The notes: generated by a model not told the origin, from the letters alone. Positions 44,101-52,823 are shown, numbered from the stretch's first letter. The stretch: 64,000 bases of DNA from Salinisphaera aquimarina (GCF_042643355.1 NZ_JBHRSS010000004.1:1-64000), one strand, 5' to 3'. Numbers and translations are program-made.

Positions 44101-44296
44101 GCCCCGCCACGGTATCGCCGATCACCTTGGGGTTGGCCCCCGGATAGCTCGCCTTGACCACGACGGTCGGCGGCACGACTTCCGGATACTCGCTGATCGG
44201 CAGCAGTGGCAATGCCAGCAGGCCCACCAGCAGAATGAGCGTCGACAGCACGCCCGCGAAGATCGGGCGGCTGATGAAGAACTGGGAGAGCTTCAT
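41102..44296 (-). CDS. HAE1-type RND multidrug permease (MexF/OqxB-like)
   Basis: A 1064-residue inner-membrane drug/proton antiporter. It starts MKLSQFFISRPIFAGVLSTL and has the head-domain motif EYPEVVPPTVVVKASYPGAN, the helix-4 pair GLVLAIGIVVDDAIVVVENV (two Asp of proton relay) and helices 11-12 with SKNAILIVEFARDREAEGEG. Overall features fit the MexF/BpeF/OqxB group, whose members export quinolones, chloramphenicol and trimethoprim; the actual substrate here is unknown. Overlaps of four bases with genes on both sides show one tightly coupled operon. Confidence 0.94.
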   Translation of the reverse strand: MKLSQFFISRPIFAGVLSTLILLVGLLALPLLPISEYPEVVPPTVVVKASYPGANPKVIGDTVAGPLEQAINGVEDMLYQSSQATADGVMTLTITFALGTDPDQAQVLVQNRVAQALPELPEEVQRLGVTTKKASPDLTMVVHLVSPNDRYDRLYLANYALVRVKDELARLDGVGDVQVFGAGEYSMRIWLNPEKLASRNMTAGDVVQAIRDQNIQVAAGQLGAPPTRSSADFQLLINTKGRLTTADEFENIVVKTGVGGQITHLKDIARVQIGADTYALRALLDNAPAAAIPVFQQPGSNALEISELVRAKMAELKKSFPQGMDYQIVYDPTVFVRESIRDVVHTLLEAIVLVVLVVILFLQTWRASIIPLIAVPVSLIGTFAVMYLFGFSLNALSLFGLVLAIGIVVDDAIVVVENVQRNIENGLEPVAATRQAMREVTGPIVATALVLCAVFVPTAFISGLSGQFYKQFALTIAISTVISAFNSLTLSPALSALLLKEKGAAPDRLTRLINGLFGWLFRPFNRFFGAASNGYVRGIGRLFRMGGIAVLLYAVLIGLTGVGFSQTPTGFVPQQDKQYLVAFAQLPDAATLDRTEAVIRRMGDIVADQPGAESAVQFPGLNINGFTNSPNTGIVFVTLDPFDERESDDLSANAIAATLNQKFAAIQGAFVAVFPPPPVNGLGTIGGFRMQIEDRADLGSRALYEETQKLIAAGNKDPALQGLFTGFQQNVPQIDAEVNRDKAISQGVNLQQLFDTMQIYLGSLYVNQFNRFGRTYQVNVQAEPEFRLEPDDILHLKTRNANGDMIPLGAFVTLNASSGPDRVMHYNGYGTAEINGGPAPGFSTGQAQAAMERVAQRTLPNGMTFEWTDLTYQQILAGDTGMLIFPLVVVLVFLVLAAQYESLGLPLAVILIMPMVLFSALLGVQISGGDNNIFTQIGLIVLVGLASKNAILIVEFARDREAEGEGPLRAVLDAARLRLRPILMTSMAFIMGVVPLVTSTGAGAEMRRAMGVAVFSGMIGVTFFGLMLTPLFYLLVRKATRRLARRRAARADARVLPAPTGERS

Positions 44297-45606
44297 TTCG
44301 TGTGCCCCGTCACCGTGGCGAGACCGCGTGCGTTATCGACATAGAGCGCGGGCAACGTGCGCGACGATAGCTGTGTCGGTGCTGGTGTCGGCGTCGGCTC
44401 GACCGGGATCGGCTTGGCCTCGACCTGGGCCAGCTGGCGCATGGCAGCGGCATCGGCGACCATCGACGCCCGCGTAGGCGTGACGGTCTGGCCGGGCGTG
44501 ACATGTTGCAGGCCGTTGACGACGATTACGTCGCCTGGATTCAGGCCCGAGCGGACCACCCGCAGGCCGGCAATCGTCGGCCCCATCTCAACCCGTCGGT
44601 ACTCGACCTTATTGTCGGACTCGAGCACCAGCACGAAGCGCTTGTCGAGATCGGTGCCGATGGCGCGATCGTCGATCAGCACGGTATCGGTTGCGCCGCC
44701 GCCGACCAGACGCATGCGCGCGAAAAGCCCGGGCGTGTATTCCCCGTCGGCGTTGGCGAATTCGGCTCGCGCCCGAATCGTGCCGGTATTGGCATCCATC
44801 TGGTTGTCGACGAAGTCCAGGTGACCCGGGTGCGGGTAGCCGGTCTCGTCCACGAGCCCCATGAACACGCCGGTCACGTCCTCGTCTGCGCCGTGCTGGA
44901 TAAGGTTCGCGTAACGCAGATAGGCCTGCTCGTCGACATCGAAGTAGGCGTAGATCGGGTCCTGGGAAACCACCGTGGTCAGCAGCGTGCTGCTGTCGAC
45001 CAGATTGCCCGCGGTGATGATTGCCCGCGAGACACGCCCATCGATCGGCGCCCGCACCTGCGTGAATTCCAGATTCAACCGCGCGGCCTGCAGTTCTGCC
45101 TCGACCGAGCTCAGCTTGCCTTTGGCGGCGCGATTGGCGGCCTTGAACTGGTCGTAGTCCTGGGTCGAGATCGCATTGGCCTGGCGCAGTTTGCCGGCGC
45201 GCCGGAAATCGGCCTGCGCGAGCGCGAGCGACGACTCGGCCTGTTCCTGTTCGGCGGCCAGTCGATTGACTTGCGCCTGATATGGCCGGGCATCGATCTG
45301 GAACAGCAGATCGCCCTTGTGCACGATCGCGCCATCGTCGAACGCGACCCGATCGATATAACCGTTGACCCGCGGATGCACGCGCACCCTGTCCACCGCC
45401 TGAAGACGACCGGTGAATTCCTGCCACTGATGCAGCGGCTTGACGATGACCGGTGCGACAGTCACCGCTGGCGGCGGTGCAGCCGACGGCTGCGCCTGGG
45501 CTGCGGTGGGCTGGTACAGATGATAGGCCACGGCGGCCACGACCAGCAGGCTCGCCAGAGCGACGATCCTGATCGTGCGACGTGACCGCCCCTTGGATTT
45601 ATGCAT
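44293..45606 (-). CDS. RND periplasmic adaptor (MexE-like)
   Basis: A 437-residue membrane-fusion protein: an N-terminal anchor helix (TIRIVALASLLVVAAVAYHL), lipoyl half (VRVHPRVNGYIDRVAFDDGA), hairpin of coiled coil (residues about 120-185), second lipoyl half (APIDGRVSRAIITAGNLVDS), barrel (DPIYAYFDVDEQAYLRYANL) and a proline- and threonine-rich C-terminal extension (VEPTPTPAPTQ). It is the first gene of the pump operon and follows the intergenic region with two operator-like palindromes shared with tetR. Confidence 0.93.
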   Translation of the reverse strand: MHKSKGRSRRTIRIVALASLLVVAAVAYHLYQPTAAQAQPSAAPPPAVTVAPVIVKPLHQWQEFTGRLQAVDRVRVHPRVNGYIDRVAFDDGAIVHKGDLLFQIDARPYQAQVNRLAAEQEQAESSLALAQADFRRAGKLRQANAISTQDYDQFKAANRAAKGKLSSVEAELQAARLNLEFTQVRAPIDGRVSRAIITAGNLVDSSTLLTTVVSQDPIYAYFDVDEQAYLRYANLIQHGADEDVTGVFMGLVDETGYPHPGHLDFVDNQMDANTGTIRARAEFANADGEYTPGLFARMRLVGGGATDTVLIDDRAIGTDLDKRFVLVLESDNKVEYRRVEMGPTIAGLRVVRSGLNPGDVIVVNGLQHVTPGQTVTPTRASMVADAAAMRQLAQVEAKPIPVEPTPTPAPTQLSSRTLPALYVDNARGLATVTGHTK

Positions 45607-45721
45607 GAGAACTCCCTTCTACAGTCCCGAGTGACCCGGGACCGGTTGAGCCGGCCGGGATGCTTTCAAACCCGGTCGGCTGCTTGACATCGCTCGGCAA
45701 GAAGCCGATTCTTTCGGAAAT

Positions 45722-45737
45722 GTTACTGGTCTGTAAC
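45722..45737. promoter_or_regulatory. Operator-like palindrome 1 (pump side)
   Basis: GTTACTGGTCTGTAAC, arms GTTAC with a six-base centre, 115 bases from the start of the adaptor gene. It shares half-site GTTACTG/CxGTAAC with the second site. Confidence 0.6.
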
Positions 45738-45752
45738 GTCTTGGATCGAGAA

Positions 45753-45772
45753 GTTAGTGACCGGTCAGTAAC
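45753..45772. promoter_or_regulatory. Operator-like palindrome 2 (regulator side)
   Basis: GTTAGTGACCGGTCAGTAAC, a 20-base dyad with only one mismatched pair, 49 bases before the tetR start. It has the form typical of TetR-family operators (TnACTGACCGGTCAnTnA). Confidence 0.7.
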
Positions 45773-45821
45773 ATGTCAAGAGAAAATATGTGCGAATGCA
45801 CAACGAAAGAGATAAACCGCT

Positions 45822-46433
45822 GTGAACGAAGAAGTTATTTCCCGAGAAAAAAAGCCGCGGGTGCGCGACAAGATCTTTGCCACCGCATGCGACCTGTTCT
45901 ACAAGCACGGCATCCGCGCCGTCGGCGTCGACGCGATCGTGTCCGAAGCAGGCACCAACAAGATGAGTTTCTACCGGGCGTTCACTTCAAAAGACGATCT
46001 GGTCGCGGCGTATGTCCGCCACAATGTCCACGACGGCATCGCGCACTGGGACGCCATCCTGGATGCGCACCGGGGTGATCCCCACGCACAGATCGAGGCG
46101 CTTTTCGAAGCACACTTGATCGAAACCTGTGCACAGGCCTCGCGTGGCTGTTCTCTTTCAAACGTCGCCGTGGAGCTTTCCGAGGCAGAGCATCCCGCCA
46201 AGACGATCATCGAAGAGTACAAGGCCGAGATGCGGAGTCGGTTCAGAGAACTTGCCAGCGAGATGGGCGCGCCGCGTCCGGAAGCGCTGGGCGATACCCT
46301 GATGCTGCTCTGGGAAGGCGCTTATCTCTCCCCGCTCACCTTCCATGGCCGGCACGGGCCGGCACAAAATGTCGCCAACGCCGCGGAAGCGGTGATTAAG
46401 GCATTTGTTCCTCAAGCCGACGAAGACAGCTGA
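45822..46433 (+). CDS. TetR-family regulator of the RND pump
   Basis: A 203-residue repressor starting at GTG 45822. The HTH is KIFATACDLFYKHGIRAVGV then DAIVSEAGTNKMSFYRAFTS, and the ligand-binding half includes ETCAQASRGCSLSNVAVELS with two cysteines close together, which could make it redox- or thiol-responsive. It is divergent from the pump operon, with two palindromes between, so repression of both directions and release by a pump substrate is the likely scheme. Confidence 0.9.
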   Translation: MNEEVISREKKPRVRDKIFATACDLFYKHGIRAVGVDAIVSEAGTNKMSFYRAFTSKDDLVAAYVRHNVHDGIAHWDAILDAHRGDPHAQIEALFEAHLIETCAQASRGCSLSNVAVELSEAEHPAKTIIEEYKAEMRSRFRELASEMGAPRPEALGDTLMLLWEGAYLSPLTFHGRHGPAQNVANAAEAVIKAFVPQADEDS

Positions 46434-46622
46434 GCGCGCAAGCAAGCGGCTTCGGTTCAATGTGAACAGATTAATTCGGCCGCACTCGCGCTACGGCAGG
46501 TGTGTTCGAATTGTCCCCGTCCGCAATCGAAACCCGCTGTTCATGACTGCAATTGATCCGAATGCCGCAGACACCCGACCCTGCCGGGTCTGCCGGTCCG
46601 GTTCGCTACCGAGGGCCCGCTC

Positions 46623-47525
46623 GTGATCGTGGTCGCCGGCAGTGCCAACACCGATCTGGTCGCGCAGGTGTCGCATTACCCGGGCGCAGGCGAGACCCTG
46701 ATTGCATCGGATTACGCCGTCTATCAGGGTGGTAAAGGGGCGAACCAGGCGGTTGCGGCGGCACGGCTCGGCACGCCGGTGCGCTTCATTGGCGCCGTCG
46801 GTGATGACGATTTCGGCGATCGGATATTGACCGGTCTGGTGACCGAGGGCGTTGATGTCCACGCCGTACGGCGTTGTCCGGGAAGCAGCGGGCTGGCAAT
46901 GATTACCGTGGATCAGACCGGGGAGAATCGTATCGTGGTCGTGCCGGGCGCCAACGGCCAGCTCGATGGCTCGGGCGATCTTCGCCCGGCGATGGTCGGC
47001 GCCTCTGCCCTGCTGGTTCAGCTCGAGACTTCGCCCGGGTTCGTCAACGCAGCCCTCGCGGCCGGCCAAGCCGCAGGCGCGGAGATCATACTCAACGCCG
47101 CCCCCGCGGCATCACTGGCCGGTTTCGATACCGATGCGGTGGACTGGTTGATGGTCAACGCGGGCGAAGCGGCTTTCCTGCTGGGCGAGGCCGCGGGCGG
47201 TACACGTAGCGAAACCGCGGATCAGGCGCGGCGTCTCGGGGCGCATTATGGCTTCGGCGTGATCGTTACGCTGGGCGCCGACGGCGCGCTCTGGGTCGAT
47301 CGCGATGGCGGCGACCGCCATATGCCCGGCCGGGTCTGCGAGGTCATCGACACCACCGGCGCCGGTGACACTTTCGCTGGCGCCTTCGCCGCGGCTCGAA
47401 TCAAGGGACAGTCGATCGCAGACGCGATCCGCTGGGCCGGCGTCGCGGCCTCGTTGTCGGTCGGCCAGGCCGGCGCGCGCACGGGGATGCCCGATCTCGC
47501 GAGCGTCAGGGCGGCACTGGACTAA
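46623..47525 (+). CDS. PfkB-family sugar kinase (ribokinase-like)
   Basis: A 300-residue kinase. It starts at GTG 46623 (MIVVAGSANTDLVAQVSHYP), has the first PfkB signature GGKGANQAVAAARLGTPVRF and the second DTTGAGDTFAGAFAAARIKG with the catalytic Asp and anion hole. NAAPA and VTLGADGALWV are typical of ribokinases. It is convergent with the tetritol cluster, overlapping the TIM-like gene by four bases tail to tail. A role in the same sugar metabolism is plausible but unproven; the DAK-type kinase already provides a kinase for that pathway. Confidence 0.88.
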   Translation: MIVVAGSANTDLVAQVSHYPGAGETLIASDYAVYQGGKGANQAVAAARLGTPVRFIGAVGDDDFGDRILTGLVTEGVDVHAVRRCPGSSGLAMITVDQTGENRIVVVPGANGQLDGSGDLRPAMVGASALLVQLETSPGFVNAALAAGQAAGAEIILNAAPAASLAGFDTDAVDWLMVNAGEAAFLLGEAAGGTRSETADQARRLGAHYGFGVIVTLGADGALWVDRDGGDRHMPGRVCEVIDTTGAGDTFAGAFAAARIKGQSIADAIRWAGVAASLSVGQAGARTGMPDLASVRAALD

Positions 47526-48274
47526 GCCGACATCAGCTCGGCGGCTTCATCCAGGACCCGCTCGAATGCTGCTATGTCGTGGGCGAAACGGCCTAGGAAC
47601 AGGCCGTCGACCGCTTTGCCGAGCGCTGTCAGCGTGCCCGGCGCGGCGCTCCCGCCGTAGACCAATGGGGTACCGGCCATGCCGGGCCGATCACCGAGGC
47701 TGGCCTTGATGCCGCACGCCACTGTGTTCACATGCGCCGAGCTAGCGGCCGCCGGCTGGCCAATCGCCCAGCGTGGCTCATAGGCCACGACAATTGGCGT
47801 GGCCCGGCCGAGTTCGGCCAGCGAAGCGTTGAGCTGCTCGATACAGTACGTGGCGGCGGCGTCGGCCGGACCCGATTCCGGCTCGCCGATACAAATCCAG
47901 GGAATCAGGCCATTGCGCGCCGCGGCGGCGACCTTCTTCGCCACGATGGCATTGGTCTCGCCAAACAGACCGCGGCGTTCGGCATGGCCGATCTCGACAT
48001 AGCAGCAGCCCATGTCCGCCAGATCGGCGCCACTGACCGCGCCGGTATACGCGCCCCGGTCCGCCCAGAACAGATCCTGGGCGCCAAATACAACGGGGCC
48101 ATCGGCACAGGCCACCATGGAAGATTCCATCGCCGGCAGGCTCGGGAAGATGACAAGTTCGACTCCACCGGAGCGAACGGCCGGATGCCGCTTCGCGATT
48201 CCAGCCACGGCAGCGCACCATTGCCGGGTGCGCTGCCGGTCGAGATACATCTTGAAGCTGACGCCGATGTGCAT
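47522..48274 (-). CDS. Triose-phosphate isomerase-like tetrulose-phosphate isomerase
   Basis: A 250-residue TIM barrel. The start at ATG 48274 (MHIGVSFKMYLDRQRTRQWC) is chosen since TIM-like proteins begin with this strand; the Lys in SFKMYL is the catalytic lysine. His is in CCYVEIGHAERRGLFGETNA, the Glu in IVVAYEPRWAIG, and the phosphate loop near LVYGGSAAPG. In erythritol and threitol clusters, paralogues (EryH/TpiA2, LerI) convert L-erythrulose 1-phosphate to D-erythrulose 4-phosphate. The cluster context (DAK kinase, RpiB, tetritol dehydrogenase) strongly favours that reaction over glycolytic TIM. Confidence 0.85.
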   Translation of the reverse strand: MHIGVSFKMYLDRQRTRQWCAAVAGIAKRHPAVRSGGVELVIFPSLPAMESSMVACADGPVVFGAQDLFWADRGAYTGAVSGADLADMGCCYVEIGHAERRGLFGETNAIVAKKVAAAARNGLIPWICIGEPESGPADAAATYCIEQLNASLAELGRATPIVVAYEPRWAIGQPAAASSAHVNTVACGIKASLGDRPGMAGTPLVYGGSAAPGTLTALGKAVDGLFLGRFAHDIAAFERVLDEAAELMSA

Positions 48275-48296
48275 GAGGGGCCGGAGCGTGATCGGC

Positions 48297-48776
48297 TCAG
48301 ACCGAGCTGTAATCGCCGACTTTCTCGTACTCATCGATCACCGCCACTTTCTTTGCCGATGACGAGTGCGCGTCGAAGCGATAGGTCAGCCACTCCCGGG
48401 TCAGGCGCCGGGCGAGTTCCAGGCCGATCACGCGCTGGCCGAAGCACAGCACCTGGGCGTTGTTGGAGAGCACGCCGCGCTCGACGGAATAACCTTCGTG
48501 TGCGGTGACCGCCCGGATTCCAGACACCTTGTTGGCGGAGATCGCCACGCCCAGTCCGGTGCCGCAGATCAGCAGTGCCCGATCGGCCTCGCCCGACGCG
48601 ACCTTCTGCGCGGCGGCGATGGCGACCGTGGCGTAGGGGGTGTCGGCTGCCTTGTCGACGCCCATGTCCTCGACCGACGCGACCGCGTCGCTTGCTTGCA
48701 TATCGGCCTTCAGGGCTTCCTTGTAGTCAAAGCCGGCATCATCTGAACCGATGACGATTCGCAGCTTGTCGCTCAT
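48297..48776 (-). CDS. rpiB: RpiB-type sugar-phosphate isomerase
   Basis: A 159-residue protein of the RpiB/LacAB family: LRIVIGSDDAGFDYKEALKA, the cysteine motif RALLICGTGLGVAISANKVS (catalytic Cys in CGTG) and AVTAHEGYSVERGVLSNNAQ with the active-site His. In tetritol pathways the RpiB paralogue (EryI/DerI) turns D-erythrulose 4-phosphate into D-erythrose 4-phosphate, which enters the pentose phosphate pathway. The ATG overlaps the end of the DAK kinase gene by four bases; the TIM-like gene follows after 22 bases. Confidence 0.88.
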   Translation of the reverse strand: MSDKLRIVIGSDDAGFDYKEALKADMQASDAVASVEDMGVDKAADTPYATVAIAAAQKVASGEADRALLICGTGLGVAISANKVSGIRAVTAHEGYSVERGVLSNNAQVLCFGQRVIGLELARRLTREWLTYRFDAHSSSAKKVAVIDEYEKVGDYSSV

Positions 48777-50515
48777 GTTACGTCCTCGTGAATGGATTCC
48801 AGGGTAGTCGCGGTCGAAGCCACGATCATTGCGAACGAAACCGCACCCGGGTCGGCGTGCCCCACGCTCTTTTCACTGTGGTTCTTCGCCCTGCCCTTGC
48901 GTGGTTTGAGCGCCGCAGTGGCAGCGGCCGCCTGTTCCGAGTGTTTGGCGGCGTGTCGCCAGGCCTCGCGCAGACACGTGCCGGCCTCGACCTGCTCGGC
49001 GAGCGCGTTCGCGAAAGGCTGCATCGCATCCAGCATCGTCTTGTCGCCGATATCGGCGCCGCCGAGGCGCATGATGGCGTCGGTGGCGTCGCGTATGCCC
49101 TGAACGACGGCGGCCGCGGCGACGCTGTCGCTGTCACCGATGGCGGTCCCGACGCAACGCAGCCCCAGGCCCCATAGCGCGCCCGAGGTGCCACCGGCTT
49201 CGTTGGCCCAGGCATCGCCGGCTCGTGTCAGCACCGTGCCCGCACCACAGCCTTTCTCGACCGCGCGGCGCGCGGCCGCCAGTGCGGCGCGGGTCCCGGT
49301 TGTCATGCCGATGCCGTGGTCGCCGTCACCGGAAATGGCATCGAGCTTGCCCAGATCGTCGGCCTCGGCCTCGATCCTTGCCTGAATGGCTTCGATTACG
49401 GCGAGCACGCCGGCAGCGTCCGACCGCGACGCTTCGCTCGACGGTGGCGCCGCCTGTTCGTGGATGGCGGCGAAATCGTCGGCATCTCGCGGCTCGCCCT
49501 CAAGCGGCACGCCGCCACGGCGATATGCCGGCGTGGTGGCCGGCGCCGTCCAGGCGGCTTCGAGCGCGTCATCGAGCCAGAACAGCGTCAAAGACACGCC
49601 GGCCATCTCGAAACTGGTGACCAGTTCGCCCACCTCGGGTTGCACCACGGTCAGGCCGGCCTGTTCCAGTCGTTGCGAGACGCGCCTGTAGAGTACGAAC
49701 AATTCCTCGTACTTTACCGAACCCAAACCGTTGAGCATCACACCGACTCGGGGCGAGGCGGCCCGCTGATTGTCGTTCGGGCGCTCGCCGAGTAGCCGGT
49801 CGACGAGCATGTCGGCCAGATCGTCGGCGCGGGGCATGTCGACTTCCTCGATGCCCTGCTCGCCGTGGATGCCCATGCCCACGCCCATCCGGCTTTCAGG
49901 CACCGTAAACAACGGTTCAGAAGCGCCCGGTAGCGTACAGCCCGAAAACGCCACCCCGAACGAGCGGGTTCGGTCGTTGGCATGACTTGCGAAATCGTGG
50001 ACGGCGTCCAGCGACTTGCCCTCGGCGGCGGCCAGAGCGGCGGCACGGAATACGGTCAGATCACCGGCGATGCCGCGGCGTTCGCCAGCCTTGTCGGCCG
50101 GGCCGCTGCACACGTCATCGGTGACCGCGAAACAGCGACAGGGAATGCCGTCGGCCTTGAGACGCTCCTCGGCGATACCGAAGTTGAGCACGTCGCCGGC
50201 ATAGTTGCCGAACGACAGCAGCACGCCGGCATCCGAGGCCGCGGCCCGGGCCACGGAATAGATCTGCTGTGCCGACGGCGAGGCGAAGATATTGCCCATG
50301 GCGGCACCGTGCGCCAGCCCCTGCCCCACCAGACCGGCAAATGCCGGATAGTGGCCGGAGCCGCCGCCGATGACGACGGCGACCTGGCCCGGTGGCGTGC
50401 GCGTCGCCCGTACCACGCCGCCGTGCACGCGACGCACCAGATCTGCGTTGGCGGCGACGAAACCTTCGATGCTCTCGTCGACGAAGTCGGCAGAATCGTT
50501 CACTAGGTATGTCAT
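48773..50515 (-). CDS. DAK-type ATP-dependent ketose kinase (DhaK-DhaL fusion)
   Basis: A 580-residue kinase. The N-terminal DhaK domain has VAVVIGGGSGHYPAFAGLVG, LLSFGNYAGDVLNFGIAEER and VGMGIHGEQGIEEV with the His that covalently binds the keto group. The C-terminal DhaL domain (from about residue 370) has LDAISGDGDHGIGMTTGTRA for magnesium-ATP and EAGGTSGALWGLGL. Such one-chain kinases act on dihydroxyacetone or on L- or D-erythrulose (LerK type). Between a tetritol transporter and two tetrulose-phosphate isomerases, L-erythrulose is the likely substrate, giving L-erythrulose 1-phosphate. It may still accept dihydroxyacetone. Confidence 0.88.
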   Translation of the reverse strand: MTYLVNDSADFVDESIEGFVAANADLVRRVHGGVVRATRTPPGQVAVVIGGGSGHYPAFAGLVGQGLAHGAAMGNIFASPSAQQIYSVARAAASDAGVLLSFGNYAGDVLNFGIAEERLKADGIPCRCFAVTDDVCSGPADKAGERRGIAGDLTVFRAAALAAAEGKSLDAVHDFASHANDRTRSFGVAFSGCTLPGASEPLFTVPESRMGVGMGIHGEQGIEEVDMPRADDLADMLVDRLLGERPNDNQRAASPRVGVMLNGLGSVKYEELFVLYRRVSQRLEQAGLTVVQPEVGELVTSFEMAGVSLTLFWLDDALEAAWTAPATTPAYRRGGVPLEGEPRDADDFAAIHEQAAPPSSEASRSDAAGVLAVIEAIQARIEAEADDLGKLDAISGDGDHGIGMTTGTRAALAAARRAVEKGCGAGTVLTRAGDAWANEAGGTSGALWGLGLRCVGTAIGDSDSVAAAAVVQGIRDATDAIMRLGGADIGDKTMLDAMQPFANALAEQVEAGTCLREAWRHAAKHSEQAAAATAALKPRKGRAKNHSEKSVGHADPGAVSFAMIVASTATTLESIHEDVT

Positions 50516-50598
50516 GGATATCTCCTCACGAAAACGGCCGAGCGGCGTGGGCCTGCTGTGGTTTGCCCACGCACTCGTCGGCTCGCGGCCCTGCGGTT

Positions 50599-51585
50599 TT
50601 ACGATTCGCTCTGCATGCTCTCGAGCGTGAATGGCGCTACGAAGTCATCGGCGTTCTTCTGGGTAATCAGCAGGCAGTCGAACAGCTGTTTCTCCTGATC
50701 GACGCCGGTGTTGCCGTTCTTGATGAAGTGATCGGCTTCGTCGACCGCCTTTTTCGAGAAGACGGCGACCGGCTGCAGCACGGTATAAGCCAATTCACCC
50801 GATTGGACCGCGTCCACTGCATCCGGCGAGCCGTCGAAGCCGCCCACCGTGACCTGGTCGAGTTTGCCGGCTTCCTTGAGTGCGGCGATCGCGCCCAGCG
50901 CCATTTCGTCGTTGCCGCTGATCAGACCGGTGATGTCGGGATGTGCCTGCAGCATGCCCTGCATCTTGTCGTGGCCCTGGGTGCGATCCCAGTTGGCGAC
51001 CTGCGAGGCGGATTTCTTCAGGCTTGGATACTGACTCAGCACGGTCCGGTAACCGTTGGAACGCGTGGCCGCGTTGTTGTCCGACGGTGCGCCGGTGAGT
51101 TCGACGTAGTTGGCCTTGTCGCCTACCGCCTGTACCCACTGCTGGGCACCGAGTGCCGCACCCTGGGCGTTGTTGGATACTAGCTGGGCCTTGGCCAGCC
51201 CTTTCTGATTGATCTCGGCGTTGACAAGAAACACCGGAATACCGGCCTGCTTGGCTTTTTTCACCGAACCGATCGAACCGTCGGCGTTGGCCGGATCCAG
51301 GATGATCGCGGCCGAATTGTTGGTGATGGCGGTATCGACCAGATTGCGTTCGGTGTTGGTGTCGCCCTTGTGGGCAGCGACGTTGGCCTTGTAACCGAGA
51401 TCTCGCGCTTGCGTCGCGGCCACCTGGCCCTCCGTGCGCCAGTACGGATTGGACGGATCGTTGACGATAATGCTGATCAGCTTGCCGCTGCCGCCGGAAT
51501 CGGCCGCGAATGCTGTGGACAGACCGGTGAAGGTGGTCGCGGCCACCAGGGCGGCGGTGGCCATGATTATTGTTCTGCGTCGCAT
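50599..51585 (-). CDS. Sugar/polyol ABC transporter, periplasmic binding protein
   Basis: A 328-residue binding protein of the ribose/galactose family (Peripla_BP_4). The start at ATG 51585 gives a signal peptide MRRRTIIMATAALVAATTFT then GLSTAFA-A, preceded by AAAAGGAGATACC. Features include LISIIVNDPSNPYWRTEGQV, NNSAAIILDPANADGSIGSV and LISGNDEMALGAIAALKEAG, and FDGSPDAVDAVQSGELAYTV. It delivers substrate to the permease encoded just upstream in the same operon. A tetritol is the likely ligand from context. Confidence 0.9.
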   Translation of the reverse strand: MRRRTIIMATAALVAATTFTGLSTAFAADSGGSGKLISIIVNDPSNPYWRTEGQVAATQARDLGYKANVAAHKGDTNTERNLVDTAITNNSAAIILDPANADGSIGSVKKAKQAGIPVFLVNAEINQKGLAKAQLVSNNAQGAALGAQQWVQAVGDKANYVELTGAPSDNNAATRSNGYRTVLSQYPSLKKSASQVANWDRTQGHDKMQGMLQAHPDITGLISGNDEMALGAIAALKEAGKLDQVTVGGFDGSPDAVDAVQSGELAYTVLQPVAVFSKKAVDEADHFIKNGNTGVDQEKQLFDCLLITQKNADDFVAPFTLESMQSES

Positions 51586-51622
51586 TGTTGGTATCTCCTT
51601 TTTGCTGTTCTGGAACGCCGAC

Positions 51623-52798
51623 TCAGCCGGCGGTCTTCTGGGGAACGGGTTGGGCGCTGCCCTGCCCGGGAGGCCGGGCAGCGTCAATGGGTTGTGGGGC
51701 CGGCGTGGCACCGTCGTTGCCGGGTGAAGCGCTGGAGCGCCTGATGCCGCTGCGATACTCGATCGAGTTGAGCAACACGGCGAGCACGATCACGGCGCCG
51801 GTGAACACCATCTGCCAGTAGGCGGATACGCCGACGATGACCAGCCCGTCCGACAGGAAGCCGATGACGAAGGCGCCCAGCAGCGTGCCGCGCACATTGC
51901 CGATACCGCCGGTCAGCGCCGCCCCGCCGATCACCACCGTGGCGATTGCGGTCAGTTCGTAGGTGGTGCCCGCGGTTGGGCCGGCCGAGGTCAGCTCGGA
52001 GGACAGCACCAGGCCGGCGATCGCCGCACACACGCCCGACAGGACATAGACCGACACCTTGACCCGTTGCACCGGCACGCCGGACAGACGCGCTGCGCGC
52101 TCGTTGCCGCCCGAGGCATACAGCCAGCGGCCGAAGGCGGTGCGATTGAGCACGACGCTGAGAACGATCGCGACCGCGATCATCACCAGCACGCCGACCG
52201 GAATGTTGAACAGGCGGTTGAAGCCGAGCCAGTCGAAGCCGGTGTTACCCAGCGCTGCCTTGCCGCCCAGGTTGTTGTAGGTCAGGCCGTTGGTGATCAG
52301 CAGCGCCACGCCGCGCACGGCATACAATGAGCCCAGCGTGGCGACGAAGGCCGGCACTCGAAAGCGTGCGATCAGAATGCCGTTGATCAGCCCGACGAAG
52401 GCCCCCACTCCGCAGACCAGGATCGCCACGACCCAGATCGGCGGATAGAGCGTGATGCCAAGCGGCGCGATTTCGACGCCGTGGATGAAAAAGCCGGCCA
52501 TCACGCCGCACAGGCCGAGCGTCGAGCCCACCGACAGGTCGATACCGCCGTTGAGGATCACCAGCAGCATCCCGAGCCCGAGCAGACCGTAGATGGCGAC
52601 ATGCGACGACATGGTCAGCAGGTTGTTGAAGGTGAAATAGTTCGGCGACAGATAGGAAAATACGGCAATGATCGCGATCAGGCCGAAGAAGGCACGGCCT
52701 TCGAGCAGCAGCGCGATCGGATCGACGCCGCCGAAAAGGCCCTGCCTGGCACCCTCGCCCGCGACCGGCGTCTTGGTTTGTGCGCGTGTATTGCTCAT
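51623..52798 (-). CDS. Sugar/polyol ABC transporter permease (RbsC-like)
   Basis: A 391-residue membrane protein with about ten helices. It has the RbsC pattern: FFGLIAIIAVFSYLSPNYFT, MLLVILNGGIDLSVGSTLGL, AFGRWLYASGGNERAARLSG (EAA-like coupling loop) and IATVVIGGAALTGGIGNVRG then TLLGAFVIGFLSDGLVIVG. The C-terminus has a polar, Pro-rich tail of about 40 residues. It forms a homodimeric channel powered by the ATPase encoded next to it. Confidence 0.92.
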   Translation of the reverse strand: MSNTRAQTKTPVAGEGARQGLFGGVDPIALLLEGRAFFGLIAIIAVFSYLSPNYFTFNNLLTMSSHVAIYGLLGLGMLLVILNGGIDLSVGSTLGLCGVMAGFFIHGVEIAPLGITLYPPIWVVAILVCGVGAFVGLINGILIARFRVPAFVATLGSLYAVRGVALLITNGLTYNNLGGKAALGNTGFDWLGFNRLFNIPVGVLVMIAVAIVLSVVLNRTAFGRWLYASGGNERAARLSGVPVQRVKVSVYVLSGVCAAIAGLVLSSELTSAGPTAGTTYELTAIATVVIGGAALTGGIGNVRGTLLGAFVIGFLSDGLVIVGVSAYWQMVFTGAVIVLAVLLNSIEYRSGIRRSSASPGNDGATPAPQPIDAARPPGQGSAQPVPQKTAG

Positions 52799-52823
52799 GA
52801 TCGTGTTTCCTCGTGGATGAGGC

